This document shows positions 8,675-18,531 of a stretch of 64,000 nucleotides of DNA, piece after piece. A model generated the notes under the pieces. The model had not been told where the DNA came from. It worked only from the letters and a program-made list of their open reading frames with translations, and made no database searches. The stretch lies in contig PASF01000011.1 in NCBI GenBank assembly GCA_002711845.1, positions 62,001 through 126,000 on the forward strand, given 5' to 3'. Every line of letters starts with the position of its first letter. Positions within the stretch are counted from its first letter, which is position 1. Source of the DNA: Gammaproteobacteria bacterium (GTDB taxonomy: Bacteria; Pseudomonadota; Gammaproteobacteria; Pseudomonadales; Pseudohongiellaceae). A program made the position numbers and the translations under genes.

Positions 8675-10144
8675 TCAACTCATACGATAGTTGGGTGCTT
8701 CCTTGGTAATGCTCACATCATGAACATGACTTTCCTGCATACCGGACGCGGTGATTTTGACAAACTCGGGTTTGGTACGCATCTCGTCCACCGTGGCACA
8801 GCCGGTGTAACCCATGCTGGAGCGCAGGCCACCCATCAACTGATGCACGATGCTGGACATGGTGCCTTTGTAAGGCACCCGGCCCTCAATGCCTTCAGGC
8901 ACCAGTTTTTCCACACCGGATGCAGCATCCTGAAAGTAGCGATCGCTGGAACCCTGGCTCTGCGACATCGCGCCCAGAGACCCCATGCCACGATACGCCT
9001 TGTAGCTGCGCCCCTGGAACAGCTCTACCTCGCCCGGTGCCTCTTCAGTGCCTGCCAGCAGGCTGCCTATCATCACCACATGGGCACCTGCGGCCACCAC
9101 CTTGGCAATGTCACCGGAGAAACGGATGCCGCCGTCAGAGATCACACAGACGTCGGTGTCTTTCAGTGCATCAACCACATTCGACACGGCAGAAATCTGC
9201 GGCACCCCGACACCCGTGACAATACGGGTCGTGCAGATGGATCCCGGGCCGATACCTACTTTGACCGCATCGGCACCGGCGTCGGCCAGATCCCGTGCCG
9301 CCTGTGCGGTGGCGATATTGCCGCCGACGACGCCCAGCTCCGGGTACCGGCCCTTGATGCGACGCACCATGCTCAGGACACCTTCGGAGTGCCCGTGGGC
9401 GGTATCCACCACAATGACGTCGACGCCGGCCTCGACCAGTGCCGCGACCCGATCTTCGGTATCAGCGCTGGTACCCACTGCTGCGGCGACGCGCAATCGA
9501 CCCTGCTGATCCTTGGATGCGTTGGGGAAATCTTCCGATTTACGGATATCTTTCAGCGTGATCAGACCACGCAGTTCGAACTCATCGTTGACCACGAGGA
9601 TTTTTTCAATCCGGTGCTGGTGCAGCAATTCCTTGATCTGGTCATGACTGGCATCTTCTTTTACCGTTACCAGGCTCTGTTTTGGCGTCATGATGGTTTC
9701 GACCTTGGCGTTGAGATTGCTCTCGAAACGCACGTCTCGGCTGGTCACAATACCCACCAGCTGACGACCGACCACCACGGGCATGCCGGAGATGTCGTTT
9801 TCCCGCATCAGGGCAACCAGATCACTGATACGGGCATCGGGCGATATGGTTATCGGGTCTTTCACCACACCGCTTTCGTACTTTTTCACCTGACGTACTT
9901 CGCGCGCCTGCTGCTCGATGGTCATGTTTTTATGAATGACACCGATCCCCCCTTCCTGCGCCATGGCAATAGCAAGACGCGCTTCAGTCACGGTATCCAT
10001 GGCAGAAGACATCAGGGGAATATTCAGGGCTATACTCGCAGTCAAACGCGTTTTCAGGCTGACGGCTTTGGGGAGTACAGAAGAGTGGGCGGGCAGAAGC
10101 AGAACATCGTCGAATGTCAGCGCTTCTTCAGCAATGCGTAACAT
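8675..10144 (-). CDS. guaB: Inosine-5'-monophosphate dehydrogenase
   Basis: 489 residues; TIM-barrel enzyme oxidising IMP to XMP with NAD+, the first committed step to GMP. The catalytic cysteine is C304 in GSICTTR. The two CBS regulatory modules occupy about residues 95-205, inserted after the first barrel strands. The flap motif near the C-terminus (RVPYKGT) is present. It is the first gene of guaBA and is preceded by a good sigma-70 promoter at 10172-10200. Confidence 0.97.
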   Translation of the reverse strand: MLRIAEEALTFDDVLLLPAHSSVLPKAVSLKTRLTASIALNIPLMSSAMDTVTEARLAIAMAQEGGIGVIHKNMTIEQQAREVRQVKKYESGVVKDPITISPDARISDLVALMRENDISGMPVVVGRQLVGIVTSRDVRFESNLNAKVETIMTPKQSLVTVKEDASHDQIKELLHQHRIEKILVVNDEFELRGLITLKDIRKSEDFPNASKDQQGRLRVAAAVGTSADTEDRVAALVEAGVDVIVVDTAHGHSEGVLSMVRRIKGRYPELGVVGGNIATAQAARDLADAGADAVKVGIGPGSICTTRIVTGVGVPQISAVSNVVDALKDTDVCVISDGGIRFSGDIAKVVAAGAHVVMIGSLLAGTEEAPGEVELFQGRSYKAYRGMGSLGAMSQSQGSSDRYFQDAASGVEKLVPEGIEGRVPYKGTMSSIVHQLMGGLRSSMGYTGCATVDEMRTKPEFVKITASGMQESHVHDVSITKEAPNYRMS

Positions 10145-10171
10145 AAGTTTTCACCTATCCACAAAAAGCGG

Positions 10172-10200
10172 ATTATACAGATGTGACGGGGCAAGGTAAA
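10172..10200 (-). promoter_or_regulatory. Sigma-70 promoter of guaBA
   Basis: On the minus strand, TTTACC (10195-10200) and a perfect TATAAT (10172-10177) are separated by exactly 17 bases. Transcription would begin near 10165, about 20 bases before the guaB ATG. The position directly upstream of guaB and the perfect -10 make this one of the best promoters in the window. Confidence 0.7.
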
Positions 10201-10243
10201 CCAGCGTCTATGATACGTTCCCGGGCTGGGTTAAGATGCGTGC

Positions 10244-11482
10244 ATGAATCCGGACATCCCAGCATTTCACACCGACCAGAACGCTGGCAATCGCGTTCTC
10301 AGCGTCAGTAGCCTCAATCGCCTGGCTCGCGGATTGCTGGAGGACTGCTTTCCGGCGGTCACCGTGGAGGGAGAAATCTCCAACCTGGCGCTACCCGGCT
10401 CGGGCCACTGGTATCTCACCCTGAAAGATGATGGCGCCCAGATCCGCTGCGCCATGTTTCGCAACCGCAATACCGCAGTGCGCTTCCGGCCCGCCAATGG
10501 CATGCAGGTGGTGGTGCGCGGCAAGCTCAGCATTTATGAAGGCCGGGGTGACTACCAGCTGATTCTGGACAGCATGCAGGACGCCGGCGCCGGTGCCCTG
10601 CAGCGCGCCTTTGACGAATTGAAGCAGCAACTGAGTCGCGAAGGCCTGTTCGATGCCGACCTGAAACAGTCACTGCCCGCGCGAGTCCGTCACGTCGCCG
10701 TCATTACCTCGCCCACCGGCGCCGTCATCCGGGACATCATCAGCGTGTTTCGGCGACGATACCCCGCGATGCGGGTCACTGTTTTCCCCGTGCCCGTGCA
10801 GGGACAGGCATCCGCCCCGGCCATCATTCAGGCCCTGCACAACGTTGAACGACGCCAGCAGGCGCTGGGCATCGATGTGGTCCTGCTGGCACGTGGCGGG
10901 GGTTCACTGGAGGATATGCAGTCTTTTAATGATGAATCAGTGGCACGCGCCATCCATGCCTGCGCCCTGCCCGTGGTCAGTGCTGTCGGCCATGAAACTG
11001 ACATTACCATCGCCGACTTTGTGGCCGACCTGCGCGCACCGACACCGTCTGCCGCCGCCGAGCTGCTCAGCCCTGACCAGGCCCAGCTGCACATGACGTT
11101 ACAGGCCCAGCAGGATAAGCTGGTGCGCCTGATGCAGGCTCTGCTCAATCAGCGCAGCCAGCAACTGGACTGGTTACGCAAGCGCCTGCAACATCCCGGG
11201 CGCCGACTGCAGGAACAGTCACAGGCACTGATTCAGCTCGACTCCCGTCTGCAAAGAGCCATGTTGCGCTTTTTGCAGCAACGCCGTGCCAGCTTGCAGA
11301 TGCTGGCGCGCAATCTGGAAAACATCAGCCCGCTGCAAACCCTGCAGCGCGGTTACAGCATCACCCGGACACCTGATGGCAAGGTCATCAACACCGCATC
11401 CCAGGTTAACGCTGGCGATGATATTATCAGCTCACTGGCCAGCGGTCAGATTATCAGTATCGTCAAGGAGATCAAGGCATGA
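10244..11482 (+). CDS. xseA: Exodeoxyribonuclease VII large subunit
   Basis: 412 residues, slightly shorter than E. coli XseA. An N-terminal OB-fold (about 25-110, with VEGEISNL and GHWYLTLKD) is followed by the catalytic domain. That domain has the family signatures SPTGAVIRDI, LARGGGSLEDM, SAVGHETDITIADFVAD and RAPTPSAAAE. A helical C-terminal region follows. With XseB it degrades single-stranded DNA in the cytoplasm. xseB is not in the window. It is divergent from guaB and overlaps the next gene by ATGA (11479-11482), suggesting coupled translation. Confidence 0.95.
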   Translation: MNPDIPAFHTDQNAGNRVLSVSSLNRLARGLLEDCFPAVTVEGEISNLALPGSGHWYLTLKDDGAQIRCAMFRNRNTAVRFRPANGMQVVVRGKLSIYEGRGDYQLILDSMQDAGAGALQRAFDELKQQLSREGLFDADLKQSLPARVRHVAVITSPTGAVIRDIISVFRRRYPAMRVTVFPVPVQGQASAPAIIQALHNVERRQQALGIDVVLLARGGGSLEDMQSFNDESVARAIHACALPVVSAVGHETDITIADFVADLRAPTPSAAAELLSPDQAQLHMTLQAQQDKLVRLMQALLNQRSQQLDWLRKRLQHPGRRLQEQSQALIQLDSRLQRAMLRFLQQRRASLQMLARNLENISPLQTLQRGYSITRTPDGKVINTASQVNAGDDIISSLASGQIISIVKEIKA

Positions 11483-12183
11483 ACAAACGCGAGCAACAAC
11501 GTCTGATTCGCGAACAGAAACAGCAACAGGCCGAAAAACAGGCAGCGTTGCGCAAGAACATCCGTCGGCTCGCCATGGTCATCGTGATTCCCCTGGTCAT
11601 TATCAGTGTTATTTACGGGCTGATGGGGCAAGGCGAGGTCTACCCGCCGGACCAGGTCAGTGAACTGGATCACGTCAAAGGTAACCCGGACGGCGTGACG
11701 CTGGTGGTGTACGCTGATTTTCAGTGCCCAGCCTGTGCCACTGAACATCGCGTCATGAGCCAGGCCTGGCCCCGTATCGCGCCTGATGCCCAGCTGGTGT
11801 TCCGGCACTACCCGCTCACGTCAACCCACCGTTTTGCCTGGGAAGCGGCACTTTACGCCGAGGCGGCCGGGCGTCAGGGCAAATTCTGGGAAATGCATGA
11901 TCAATTGTTCCTGAACCAGGCCTACTGGTCAGCCCTGAGTGATGTCGAGGACGAATTTGACGGCTACCTCGAACAACTGGATGTGGATGTTGCCCAGGCA
12001 CACAGGGACATGCAGGACGACGCATTGCTGCAGAAGGTACGCAATGACCAGCGCGGCGGGACCAGTGCCGGTGTGCGCTCTACCCCGGCTCTGTTTGTTA
12101 ACGGGCGGCTGACACCGGTGCCGCAAAACCCGATCGACATGATCGCTCTGGTTAACCGTACCCGCGACGAAGCGGCCAACTGA
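11479..12183 (+). CDS. Membrane-anchored DsbA-family thiol oxidoreductase
   Basis: 234 residues. A very basic, glutamine-rich N-terminus (about 1-30) leads into one membrane helix (about 31-50), then a thioredoxin fold with a DsbA-type helical insertion. The redox motif is C83-P-A-C86 in FQCPACATEH, and the cis-proline is in RSTPALFVNG. This architecture resembles DsbA/BdbD-like proteins tethered to the inner membrane with the active domain in the periplasm. It presumably makes or reshuffles disulfides; no partner DsbB/VKOR is in the window. Its start overlaps the xseA stop. It converges on the chemoreceptor gene with 18 bp between. Confidence 0.85.
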   Translation: MNKREQQRLIREQKQQQAEKQAALRKNIRRLAMVIVIPLVIISVIYGLMGQGEVYPPDQVSELDHVKGNPDGVTLVVYADFQCPACATEHRVMSQAWPRIAPDAQLVFRHYPLTSTHRFAWEAALYAEAAGRQGKFWEMHDQLFLNQAYWSALSDVEDEFDGYLEQLDVDVAQAHRDMQDDALLQKVRNDQRGGTSAGVRSTPALFVNGRLTPVPQNPIDMIALVNRTRDEAAN

Positions 12184-12201
12184 CGTTAGACAGGACACGC
12201 C

Positions 12202-13923
12202 TCAAACATCAATACCCAGGCGCGAGGCCGGCAGCCCGAGGAACAGACCGCCCCAGTACTGACCGTCAATGTGGATGGGAACCGACAGGTTGAACATGAC
12301 CTCGCCGGTATCCCGCAGGTAACTTTGCAGACGGAACCTGCCCATATAGGGAATGTCACGACTCTGAAAAAAGCGCATATGACGGCTTTTGGCCAGATCA
12401 ACCGCAGGATCACCGGTCGGCTCCTGCGACAGCTCACTGCGATGGACAGCGACATAACCCTTGCTGTCCAGGGGCAGACAATACAGGGCGCCATCCTGCT
12501 CTTTCGCCCAGGCGTCGATCAGATGCTGACAGGCCTGCTGGAAAGGACGCGCATAACTGACATCAAACTTGATCGGCTTGGTGCCCTCTATCACGTGATG
12601 ATTGCGGTCGAACATGTTCACCCCGGATGCCTGCAATTGCGCCAGCGCCGGCTCCAGCAGATCGCGGCGTTGCTCAAGAACCTCCAGCACCTGCTCCAGC
12701 GGCCCGCGACCAATACGGAACTGACAAAGTTTGTGCAGAGCCTGGTCGGTTGATTCCAGCAGCGCATACGTCTGTTCGTTGTTTTTATCCATGTCGACCC
12801 GAATACGGTTTCCCAACTCACGAATCTCATGGCTGCGGCTGCGGATGTCCTGATTGTTGACAGAGAGTTGTTCGGCCGCCGCGCTGACCTGCAGCAGATC
12901 AGAGTGCGTGGATTCAAATCCGCTCACCATCTGCCTGAACTCGCCCGCGGATTTGTCGATGGCGTCGCGCGCCTGGCCGGTTTCACTGATCATGCGTTCG
13001 GTACCACTGGAGGTCCTGGATACCACGCTAATCATCTCTTCCAGTAGCGCGCCGATTTCGTCAGCCGACCCCCTGACTTTTACCGCCAGATCTCTGACCT
13101 CATCGGCTACCACGGCAAATCCTCGCCCCTGTTCACCAGCACGGGCAGCTTCGATGGCAGCATTCAGCGCCAGCATATTGGTCTGCGCGGCAAACCCCTG
13201 CACGGTTCCCAGGATTGCACGGATATTCTCCGAGGTTGACTCCAGCTGCTCCACCGTCCCGTGAAACTGTTGCATCATGCCCCCGACATTGGCGATCTGA
13301 TCGTTGGCATGCAGCATATCATTGACCGCCTCGCGGGCTGTCGACAGGTTCCTCGAATTCACATCTGCAATGTTGTTGGTCCAGCGTGACAGCTCATCAA
13401 TCGCTGTCGCGGTTTCCTCGCTGGAGCGGTAGATGATTTCGGAATAGTCTTCCTGCTTGCCGGCATCGCGGCTGGCTTCTTCGGCGATTTTGCGGCCCTG
13501 TGCAGAGCTCAGGCTAACGTGAATGGTGTGATGTCGCAGGTCATCCAGCGCAGCGCGCAAGCGCTCCATGAACTGATTGAACAGGCGAGCCGTCTCGCGG
13601 GAGACGTCGTCACCCACCTCGGGCATGACGGCAGACAAATCACCCTGAGCCTCGTTGGCACTGCGCAGTATCCGCACGACCGGGTTGGTTTCAGTGTAGG
13701 CGGTTGTCTGTCGCCATAGCAGAAACAGAACGATGCCCAGCAATGCAGCCAGGGCCGACAACACCCGCAGGCCACCGGTACTGATGGTGAACAGCGCGGC
13801 AGCCATGACCAGCAATAATGCCAGTATCGCGGGTATCAGCGCTGGCGTCACGACGTGTAACAGCGCAGGTGACCGGCTGCGCGACAACGTGGATTCAACT
13901 GGCGTCGACTGGCTCTGCATCAC
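12202..13923 (-). CDS. Methyl-accepting chemotaxis protein with C-terminal sensor-like domain
   Basis: 573 residues. Two closely spaced membrane helices near the N-terminus (about 22-47 and 52-70) leave almost no periplasmic loop. The signalling hairpin has the highly conserved tip at about 245-280 ([21 protein letters not shown] and [15 protein letters not shown]). Behind it, instead of ending, the chain continues for about 180 residues (about 395-573) into a globular part. Segments such as [21 protein letters not shown] and [14 protein letters not shown] look like a PAS/Cache-type ligand domain. The receptor would therefore sense a cytoplasmic or membrane-linked cue. No che genes are in the window. 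Confidence 0.88.
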   Translation of the reverse strand: MMQSQSTPVESTLSRSRSPALLHVVTPALIPAILALLLVMAAALFTISTGGLRVLSALAALLGIVLFLLWRQTTAYTETNPVVRILRSANEAQGDLSAVMPEVGDDVSRETARLFNQFMERLRAALDDLRHHTIHVSLSSAQGRKIAEEASRDAGKQEDYSEIIYRSSEETATAIDELSRWTNNIADVNSRNLSTAREAVNDMLHANDQIANVGGMMQQFHGTVEQLESTSENIRAILGTVQGFAAQTNMLALNAAIEAARAGEQGRGFAVVADEVRDLAVKVRGSADEIGALLEEMISVVSRTSSGTERMISETGQARDAIDKSAGEFRQMVSGFESTHSDLLQVSAAAEQLSVNNQDIRSRSHEIRELGNRIRVDMDKNNEQTYALLESTDQALHKLCQFRIGRGPLEQVLEVLEQRRDLLEPALAQLQASGVNMFDRNHHVIEGTKPIKFDVSYARPFQQACQHLIDAWAKEQDGALYCLPLDSKGYVAVHRSELSQEPTGDPAVDLAKSRHMRFFQSRDIPYMGRFRLQSYLRDTGEVMFNLSVPIHIDGQYWGGLFLGLPASRLGIDV

Positions 13924-14059
13924 GATTTCAATCTCCCTGAGCCGTTCGCAAGCCGGTCACGACGGCATATCAAGCTTTACGGGCGCCTTTCTGGCAACGC
14001 TATTACCGTTTTAACGGCAGCCAGACAGACAAACTTGAGGGTAGATTGTGCTACGCCGG

Positions 14060-15205
14060 TCAGTGTGGCAACAGACGGCGGTGGGTATGAATAGACATCA
14101 GAATGCCAAAACCGGTCAGCAGGGTGATTGCCGAGGTGCCGCCGTAGCTGACCAATGGCAAGGGCACGCCGACGACCGGCAGAATGCCCGACACCATGCC
14201 CATGTTGACCACCACATAGATACAGAACGTCAGAGACAGACTGACGCCCAACAGACGACTGAACGTTTCCTTGGCCTGCCAGCTGATAAACAGCCCTCGG
14301 CCAACAATAAAGACGTACAGCGACAACAGCACGATGATGCCCAGCAGTCCGAATTCCTCGCCAATCACGGCCAGAATGAAATCAGTAGACGATTCCGGCA
14401 GAAAGTCCAGGCGTGACTGCGTGCCATTGAGCCAACCTTTACCCATCAGGCCGCCGGAGCCCATGGCGATGGTTGATTGGATAATGTTCCAGCCAGCGCC
14501 CAGGGGGTCGGCTTCAGGATTGAACAGGGTGTCGACGCGCCGGCGCTGGTAAGGCTCCAGCACAAACAGATACATCAGCGGAATGGCAATCACCGTGAGC
14601 ACCCCAGCGGCAGACAGAATCCGCCAGGACAGACCGGCAAAAAACAGGACGATCAGGCCCGACATGCCCACCAGAATCGAGGTGCCCAGATCCGGCTGGT
14701 TGGCAATCAGGAAACTGGGCACAGCCACGATGATCAGACTGATGAGGATATTTTGCCAGCGCGGTGGCAACGTGACTTTGCTGAAATACCAGGCCACCAT
14801 CACCGGCAGAGAAAGTTTCATCAGTTCCGAGGGCTGGAACACACCCACACCCGGGATGGCCAGCCAGCGCTGAGCGCCATTGACCACGGTGCCGAAGAAC
14901 AGCACCAGTATCAGCAACACCGTGGCTGCGAAAAACGCGGGCAGAGCCCAGTAACGGAATGTTCGTGGCGGGATCTGGGCAATAACCAGCATGGCCACAA
15001 AACCGATACCCAGACGGATGATCTGACGAATGACAGTATCCAGATGCTCCCCGCTGGCACTGTAGAGCACGAACAGCCCCAGACAGCAGACGGTGATCGC
15101 ACTGATCAGCAAGGGAACATCAATATGCAGGCGCCAGGCAAGTGTGCGTTCCTGCGTGCCCAGCTCAAAACGGGGATGTATTGCTCGTCGCGTCAGCTCG
15201 GACAT
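14060..15205 (-). CDS. rodA: Peptidoglycan polymerase RodA (SEDS family)
   Basis: 381-residue SEDS-family membrane protein with about ten helices. SEDS proteins polymerise lipid II into glycan strands together with a class B penicillin-binding protein during side-wall growth. Family signatures include NQPDLGTS, the long periplasmic loop with GAGWNIIQS and GSGG, ESSTDFILAVIGEEFG, and VPLPLVSYGG near the C-terminus. Length fits RodA rather than FtsW. mrdA, rlpA and the usual mre neighbours are absent, so the gene stands alone here. The ribosome site AAGG lies within a perfect 15-bp tandem duplication just upstream of the ATG. Confidence 0.94.
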   Translation of the reverse strand: MSELTRRAIHPRFELGTQERTLAWRLHIDVPLLISAITVCCLGLFVLYSASGEHLDTVIRQIIRLGIGFVAMLVIAQIPPRTFRYWALPAFFAATVLLILVLFFGTVVNGAQRWLAIPGVGVFQPSELMKLSLPVMVAWYFSKVTLPPRWQNILISLIIVAVPSFLIANQPDLGTSILVGMSGLIVLFFAGLSWRILSAAGVLTVIAIPLMYLFVLEPYQRRRVDTLFNPEADPLGAGWNIIQSTIAMGSGGLMGKGWLNGTQSRLDFLPESSTDFILAVIGEEFGLLGIIVLLSLYVFIVGRGLFISWQAKETFSRLLGVSLSLTFCIYVVVNMGMVSGILPVVGVPLPLVSYGGTSAITLLTGFGILMSIHTHRRLLPH

Positions 15206-15209
15206 AGAA

Positions 15210-15239
15210 CCCTTGGACTAAAAACCCTTGGACTAAAAA
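15210..15239. repeat. Perfect 15-bp tandem duplication at the rodA ribosome site
   Basis: The 15-mer CCCTTGGACTAAAAA occurs twice head to tail (15210-15224 and 15225-15239). On the rodA strand each copy contains CCAAGGG, a possible Shine-Dalgarno; the proximal one is about five bases from the ATG. Replication slippage is the simplest origin. Confidence 0.85.
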
Positions 15240-15367
15240 ACATGGTTCGACCCGTCCTGGCGCCAGGGTCAGGGGATAAAGCCGAAGGGTAGCGCAAGCG
15301 TCGATTTAAGTCTATGCTCAGACACGCTTGCCGTTAAACCCCGACAATTCAGAAAAAAGGAGCAATC

Positions 15368-15808
15368 ATGTCGTTACTCGGCGCAGTAAACCGGTGTGTA
15401 GACAGTATTGGCAACAATACGCAAACCCTGTCATGGACATTGTTACGCGTTCTCGGCAGCGCCATGTTCATGACCCACGGCTGGCCCAAGATGTTCGGCG
15501 AACAGGCGCAGCCCTTTCTCGGCGGCATGGGTTTCTTCGGCATCGACCTGTACGTGAACATGTTATGGGTCGCGGGCGCTATCGAGCTGTTTGGCGGTGC
15601 CCTGCTGGTACTAGGTCTGTTTACCCGCTACATCGCCCTGCTGGCTGCCGTCCTGATGGTGATGGCCTATCTGACAGCGCACCCGGCGTGGTTTCCGACG
15701 CTGAACAATGGCGAGCTGGCGACGATGTATTTCCTGGTCTACTTCGCCCTGTTTTCCATCGGACCTGGCAAGATCAGCCTGGACAGCATGATTCGCGGAC
15801 GCGGCTGA
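15368..15808 (+). CDS. DoxX-family membrane protein
   Basis: 146 residues with four hydrophobic segments, typical of DoxX/SURF4-like small membrane proteins. The HGWPKMFG segment after the first helix and GGALLVLGLFTR in the third are family marks. Functions proposed for DoxX proteins range from quinone-linked oxidoreductase subunits to redox-stress membrane complexes; none can be assigned here. The ATG at 15368 is preceded by AAGGAG. The gene stands alone between divergent rodA and convergent der, followed by a hairpin at 15834-15871. Confidence 0.85.
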   Translation: MSLLGAVNRCVDSIGNNTQTLSWTLLRVLGSAMFMTHGWPKMFGEQAQPFLGGMGFFGIDLYVNMLWVAGAIELFGGALLVLGLFTRYIALLAAVLMVMAYLTAHPAWFPTLNNGELATMYFLVYFALFSIGPGKISLDSMIRGRG

Positions 15809-15833
15809 CTGAACACCACCCCGATCGCTGACT

Positions 15834-15871
15834 GGCTACCGTTGCCAGCATGGCGCATGCCAACGGTAGCC
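15834..15871. terminator. Hairpin between convergent doxX-like and der genes
   Basis: GGCTACCGTTG (15834-15844) and CAACGGTAGCC (15861-15871) form a perfect 11-bp inverted repeat around a 16-base loop in the gap between two convergent stop codons. The symmetry suits a bidirectional terminator, but neither side carries a clean T-run; the downstream side has only CGGTTTCG. Confidence 0.55.
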
Positions 15872-15893
15872 GGTTTCGGGTAACGACTTTCGT

Positions 15894-17300
15894 CTAATTG
15901 CTGTCGCGCGATTTGGCAATCTTGCGGTTTTTGCTGATGCGCCGCTTCTGAGCCACCTGCCGCCCTGACAGCCCTTTTTCATGTTGCACATAAGGGTTGT
16001 CATCACTGCGCAGCTCGATGCGCACCGGGGTTCCTTCCAGTTTCAGCACTTTCCTGAAGGTTTTCTCCAGATAACGCTTGTAGGAGTCGGGCAATTTGTC
16101 CGTCTGCTTGCCATGTATGACGATGATCGGCGGATTCTGCCCACCGGCGTGAGCATAGCGCAGCTTGATGCGCCGGCCATTGATCATTGGCGGCGAATGA
16201 TCCAGCACCGCATCCTGCAACGTTTTGGTCAGCATGTTGGTGCCCAGGTCACGCTTTGCGGAATCGTAGGCAATATGGATGGACTTGTACAGGTCGCCCA
16301 CACCGGTGCCGTGTAAGGCCGAGATGAAATGAATGGCCGCAAAATCAACGAAAGCGAAGCGCCGGCGAATATCGCTCTTGATGCGCTCCTTCTGTTCCGT
16401 GTCCATGCCATCCCATTTGTTCAGGGCAATGACCAGGGCGCGCCCGGCATCAATGACGTATCCCAGCAAATGCAGGTCCTGCTCGACAATGCCGGTGCGG
16501 GCATCCACCACCAGAATAACCACGTTGGCATCCTGAATCGCAGTCAGTGACTTCACCACCGAGAATTTTTCCACTGTTTCAGTGGTTTTGCCCCGGCGGC
16601 GTATACCCGCCGTGTCAATCAGCGTGTAACGATTACCATGTCGCTCAAATGGGATATACACGCTGTCGCGGGTGGTACCGGCCTCATCAAAAACCACCAC
16701 ACGCTCCTCACCCAGCATCCGGTTGACCAGCGTGGATTTGCCCACGTTGGGGCGGCCGGCGATGGCGATACGGATACCTTCCTCGGCCCGGTCATCTTCC
16801 GGAACCGGTTCCGCAAACCCTTCCAGCACCGAGTCCAGTAGCTTCTTCACACCCCGACCCTGCGATGCGGTAATCGCAAATACCTGCTCTATGCCGAGGC
16901 CGAAAAAATCGCCCATGGCGACATTCTCGTCGATGCCGTCCACTTTGTTGACCACCAGATGGGCCGGCTTGCCGAGTTTGCGCAAATGTTCAACGATCTG
17001 CGTATCACCGGGATTCAGGCCGGCGCGACCGTCAACCAGCAGCAATACAACGTCGGCTTCTTCAATGGCCAGCAACGACTGCGACGCCATTTCGAAATCG
17101 ATGCCCTTCTCGCCGCCTTCCAGGCCCCCGGTATCAATAACGATATAGGGTTTGTCCCCCCCTTTGCCCTCGCCATACTGGCGATCCCGGGTCAGGCCGG
17201 AAAAGTCCGCCACGATCGCATCGCGACTGCGGGTCAGCCGGTTAAACAGGGTGGATTTGCCCACGTTTGGTCGCCCCACGAGGGCCAGTACGGGTTTCAT
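15894..17300 (-). CDS. der: Ribosome-assembly GTPase Der
   Basis: 468 residues with two tandem GTPase domains and a C-terminal KH-like domain, the hallmark of Der (EngA), which assists 50S ribosome maturation. Both P-loops are intact ([12 protein letters not shown] near residue 8 and [12 protein letters not shown] near 182), with matching DTGG/DTAG and NKVD/NKWD motifs. A basic tail ([15 protein letters not shown]) ends the protein. It is the most downstream gene of the ndk-to-der leftward cluster, 56 bp after bamB, the order known in Pseudomonas. Confidence 0.97.
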   Translation of the reverse strand: MKPVLALVGRPNVGKSTLFNRLTRSRDAIVADFSGLTRDRQYGEGKGGDKPYIVIDTGGLEGGEKGIDFEMASQSLLAIEEADVVLLLVDGRAGLNPGDTQIVEHLRKLGKPAHLVVNKVDGIDENVAMGDFFGLGIEQVFAITASQGRGVKKLLDSVLEGFAEPVPEDDRAEEGIRIAIAGRPNVGKSTLVNRMLGEERVVVFDEAGTTRDSVYIPFERHGNRYTLIDTAGIRRRGKTTETVEKFSVVKSLTAIQDANVVILVVDARTGIVEQDLHLLGYVIDAGRALVIALNKWDGMDTEQKERIKSDIRRRFAFVDFAAIHFISALHGTGVGDLYKSIHIAYDSAKRDLGTNMLTKTLQDAVLDHSPPMINGRRIKLRYAHAGGQNPPIIVIHGKQTDKLPDSYKRYLEKTFRKVLKLEGTPVRIELRSDDNPYVQHEKGLSGRQVAQKRRISKNRKIAKSRDSN

Positions 17301-17356
17301 AGAATATCCAGATAGTGCACGCGGCGACCACGCCGCGCAGTGTCAAGCAGATGTGC

Positions 17357-18505
17357 TCAGGGCAGGCTGTACGCTGACAGCCGGCCGCTGTTGCCGAAGA
17401 CGTAGATGGTACGACCATCAGCCACAATGGGTGCTCGCACACCGTCACGGTCGACGCGGGTACGGGCAACAAAACTGCCGTCAATCTGCGACAAAATGTG
17501 CAGATACCCTTCAGCGTCTGCCACCGCGACAAAATTATTGAATGTTGTCGGCGCGGTGATGCGACGCAGCCTCAGGGAATCATTTTCCCAGACTGTGCGT
17601 TCGGTATTGTTCTGTACGGCAAAGATGTGACTGAAACTGTTGACCCAGTAGATGTTGCCCAGGCCCAGCGCCAGGCCATGATAGGTTGATCCCGGCAAGC
17701 CCCAGACGATACGACCGGTCTGCACATCCAGGCCCATCAGATTGCCTTGGTAACTGCCCATGTACACGACGTTGCCGACGACCACCGGATCACCGTCGAT
17801 GTCGATGATGCGTTCGATATCGTAGCGACCCTGAGGCACGGCAATGCGCTCTTCCCACATCAGGAAACCATTGTTCACGTCAACACCGGCGGCGATGCCA
17901 CTGCTGAAACCGGCAATCACCACGTTGCCGGCAATCACCGGCTTGCTGTTACCACGCAATGACAGAGCCGGTACCGTTGTTTCATAGACCCAGCGTTGCC
18001 GGCCGTCGGCAGGTTCCAGGGCAATCAGACGACCATCAATGGTCTGCACGGCGACGACCCGGCCATCGCTGGCCGGCGGGGCCAGCACTTCACTGCTGAC
18101 CGCAACTTCCCACATCAGCTCACCGGTACTTTGTTCCAGCGCAAAAACCTTTGCATCACGCGTACCCAGCAGCACCATGTCTCCGCCGGCACCGACGCCA
18201 CCGGTGATGGTCTCGCCGGTTCGCTCGCGCCACAACACGTCACCCGAGGCTTTGTCGATCGCGTAAACCTCGCCATTTTCCGAGGCTGCAAATATCGTGT
18301 CGCCAACCACAACCGGCTGTAAACGGTTATAACGCCCGCCCTGTCCATCGCCCACATTGACGGTCCAGTCCCGGCGCAGGGAAAACTGTTCGGCAAAATC
18401 GACCAGTTCTGCCGGTTGCTCGGTCTCGTCACTGGAGAAAATACCGCAGCCACCCAATACCGCGGCGACGACGACAGACACTAGCGTTTTGACAACATAT
18501 TTCAT
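17357..18505 (-). CDS. bamB: Outer-membrane assembly lipoprotein BamB
   Basis: 382-residue lipoprotein with an eight-bladed PQQ-like propeller. The signal peptide ends in a lipobox L-G-G-C within the first 25 residues. Repeated blade motifs follow, such as GEVYAIDKASGDVLW and GRLIALEPADGRQRW. As part of the BAM complex it helps BamA insert beta-barrel proteins from the periplasmic side. Two starts are possible, GTG at 18511 and ATG at 18505; the ATG is listed. It follows the YfgM-like gene, an order conserved from Pseudomonas to E. coli. Confidence 0.95.
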   Translation of the reverse strand: MKYVVKTLVSVVVAAVLGGCGIFSSDETEQPAELVDFAEQFSLRRDWTVNVGDGQGGRYNRLQPVVVGDTIFAASENGEVYAIDKASGDVLWRERTGETITGGVGAGGDMVLLGTRDAKVFALEQSTGELMWEVAVSSEVLAPPASDGRVVAVQTIDGRLIALEPADGRQRWVYETTVPALSLRGNSKPVIAGNVVIAGFSSGIAAGVDVNNGFLMWEERIAVPQGRYDIERIIDIDGDPVVVGNVVYMGSYQGNLMGLDVQTGRIVWGLPGSTYHGLALGLGNIYWVNSFSHIFAVQNNTERTVWENDSLRLRRITAPTTFNNFVAVADAEGYLHILSQIDGSFVARTRVDRDGVRAPIVADGRTIYVFGNSGRLSAYSLP

Positions 18506-18531
18506 ATTCACATGCTCGGCGACTGGCGCCT

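Noticed and set aside
8720-10141. 473-codon rightward frame antisense to guaB
   Set aside because: It mirrors the guaB codons; His-rich composition and certainty of guaB mark it as a shadow.
14477-15292. Long frame antisense to rodA
   Set aside because: Composition is low-complexity Gln/His/Arg typical of a shadow of a hydrophobic gene; rodA is certain.
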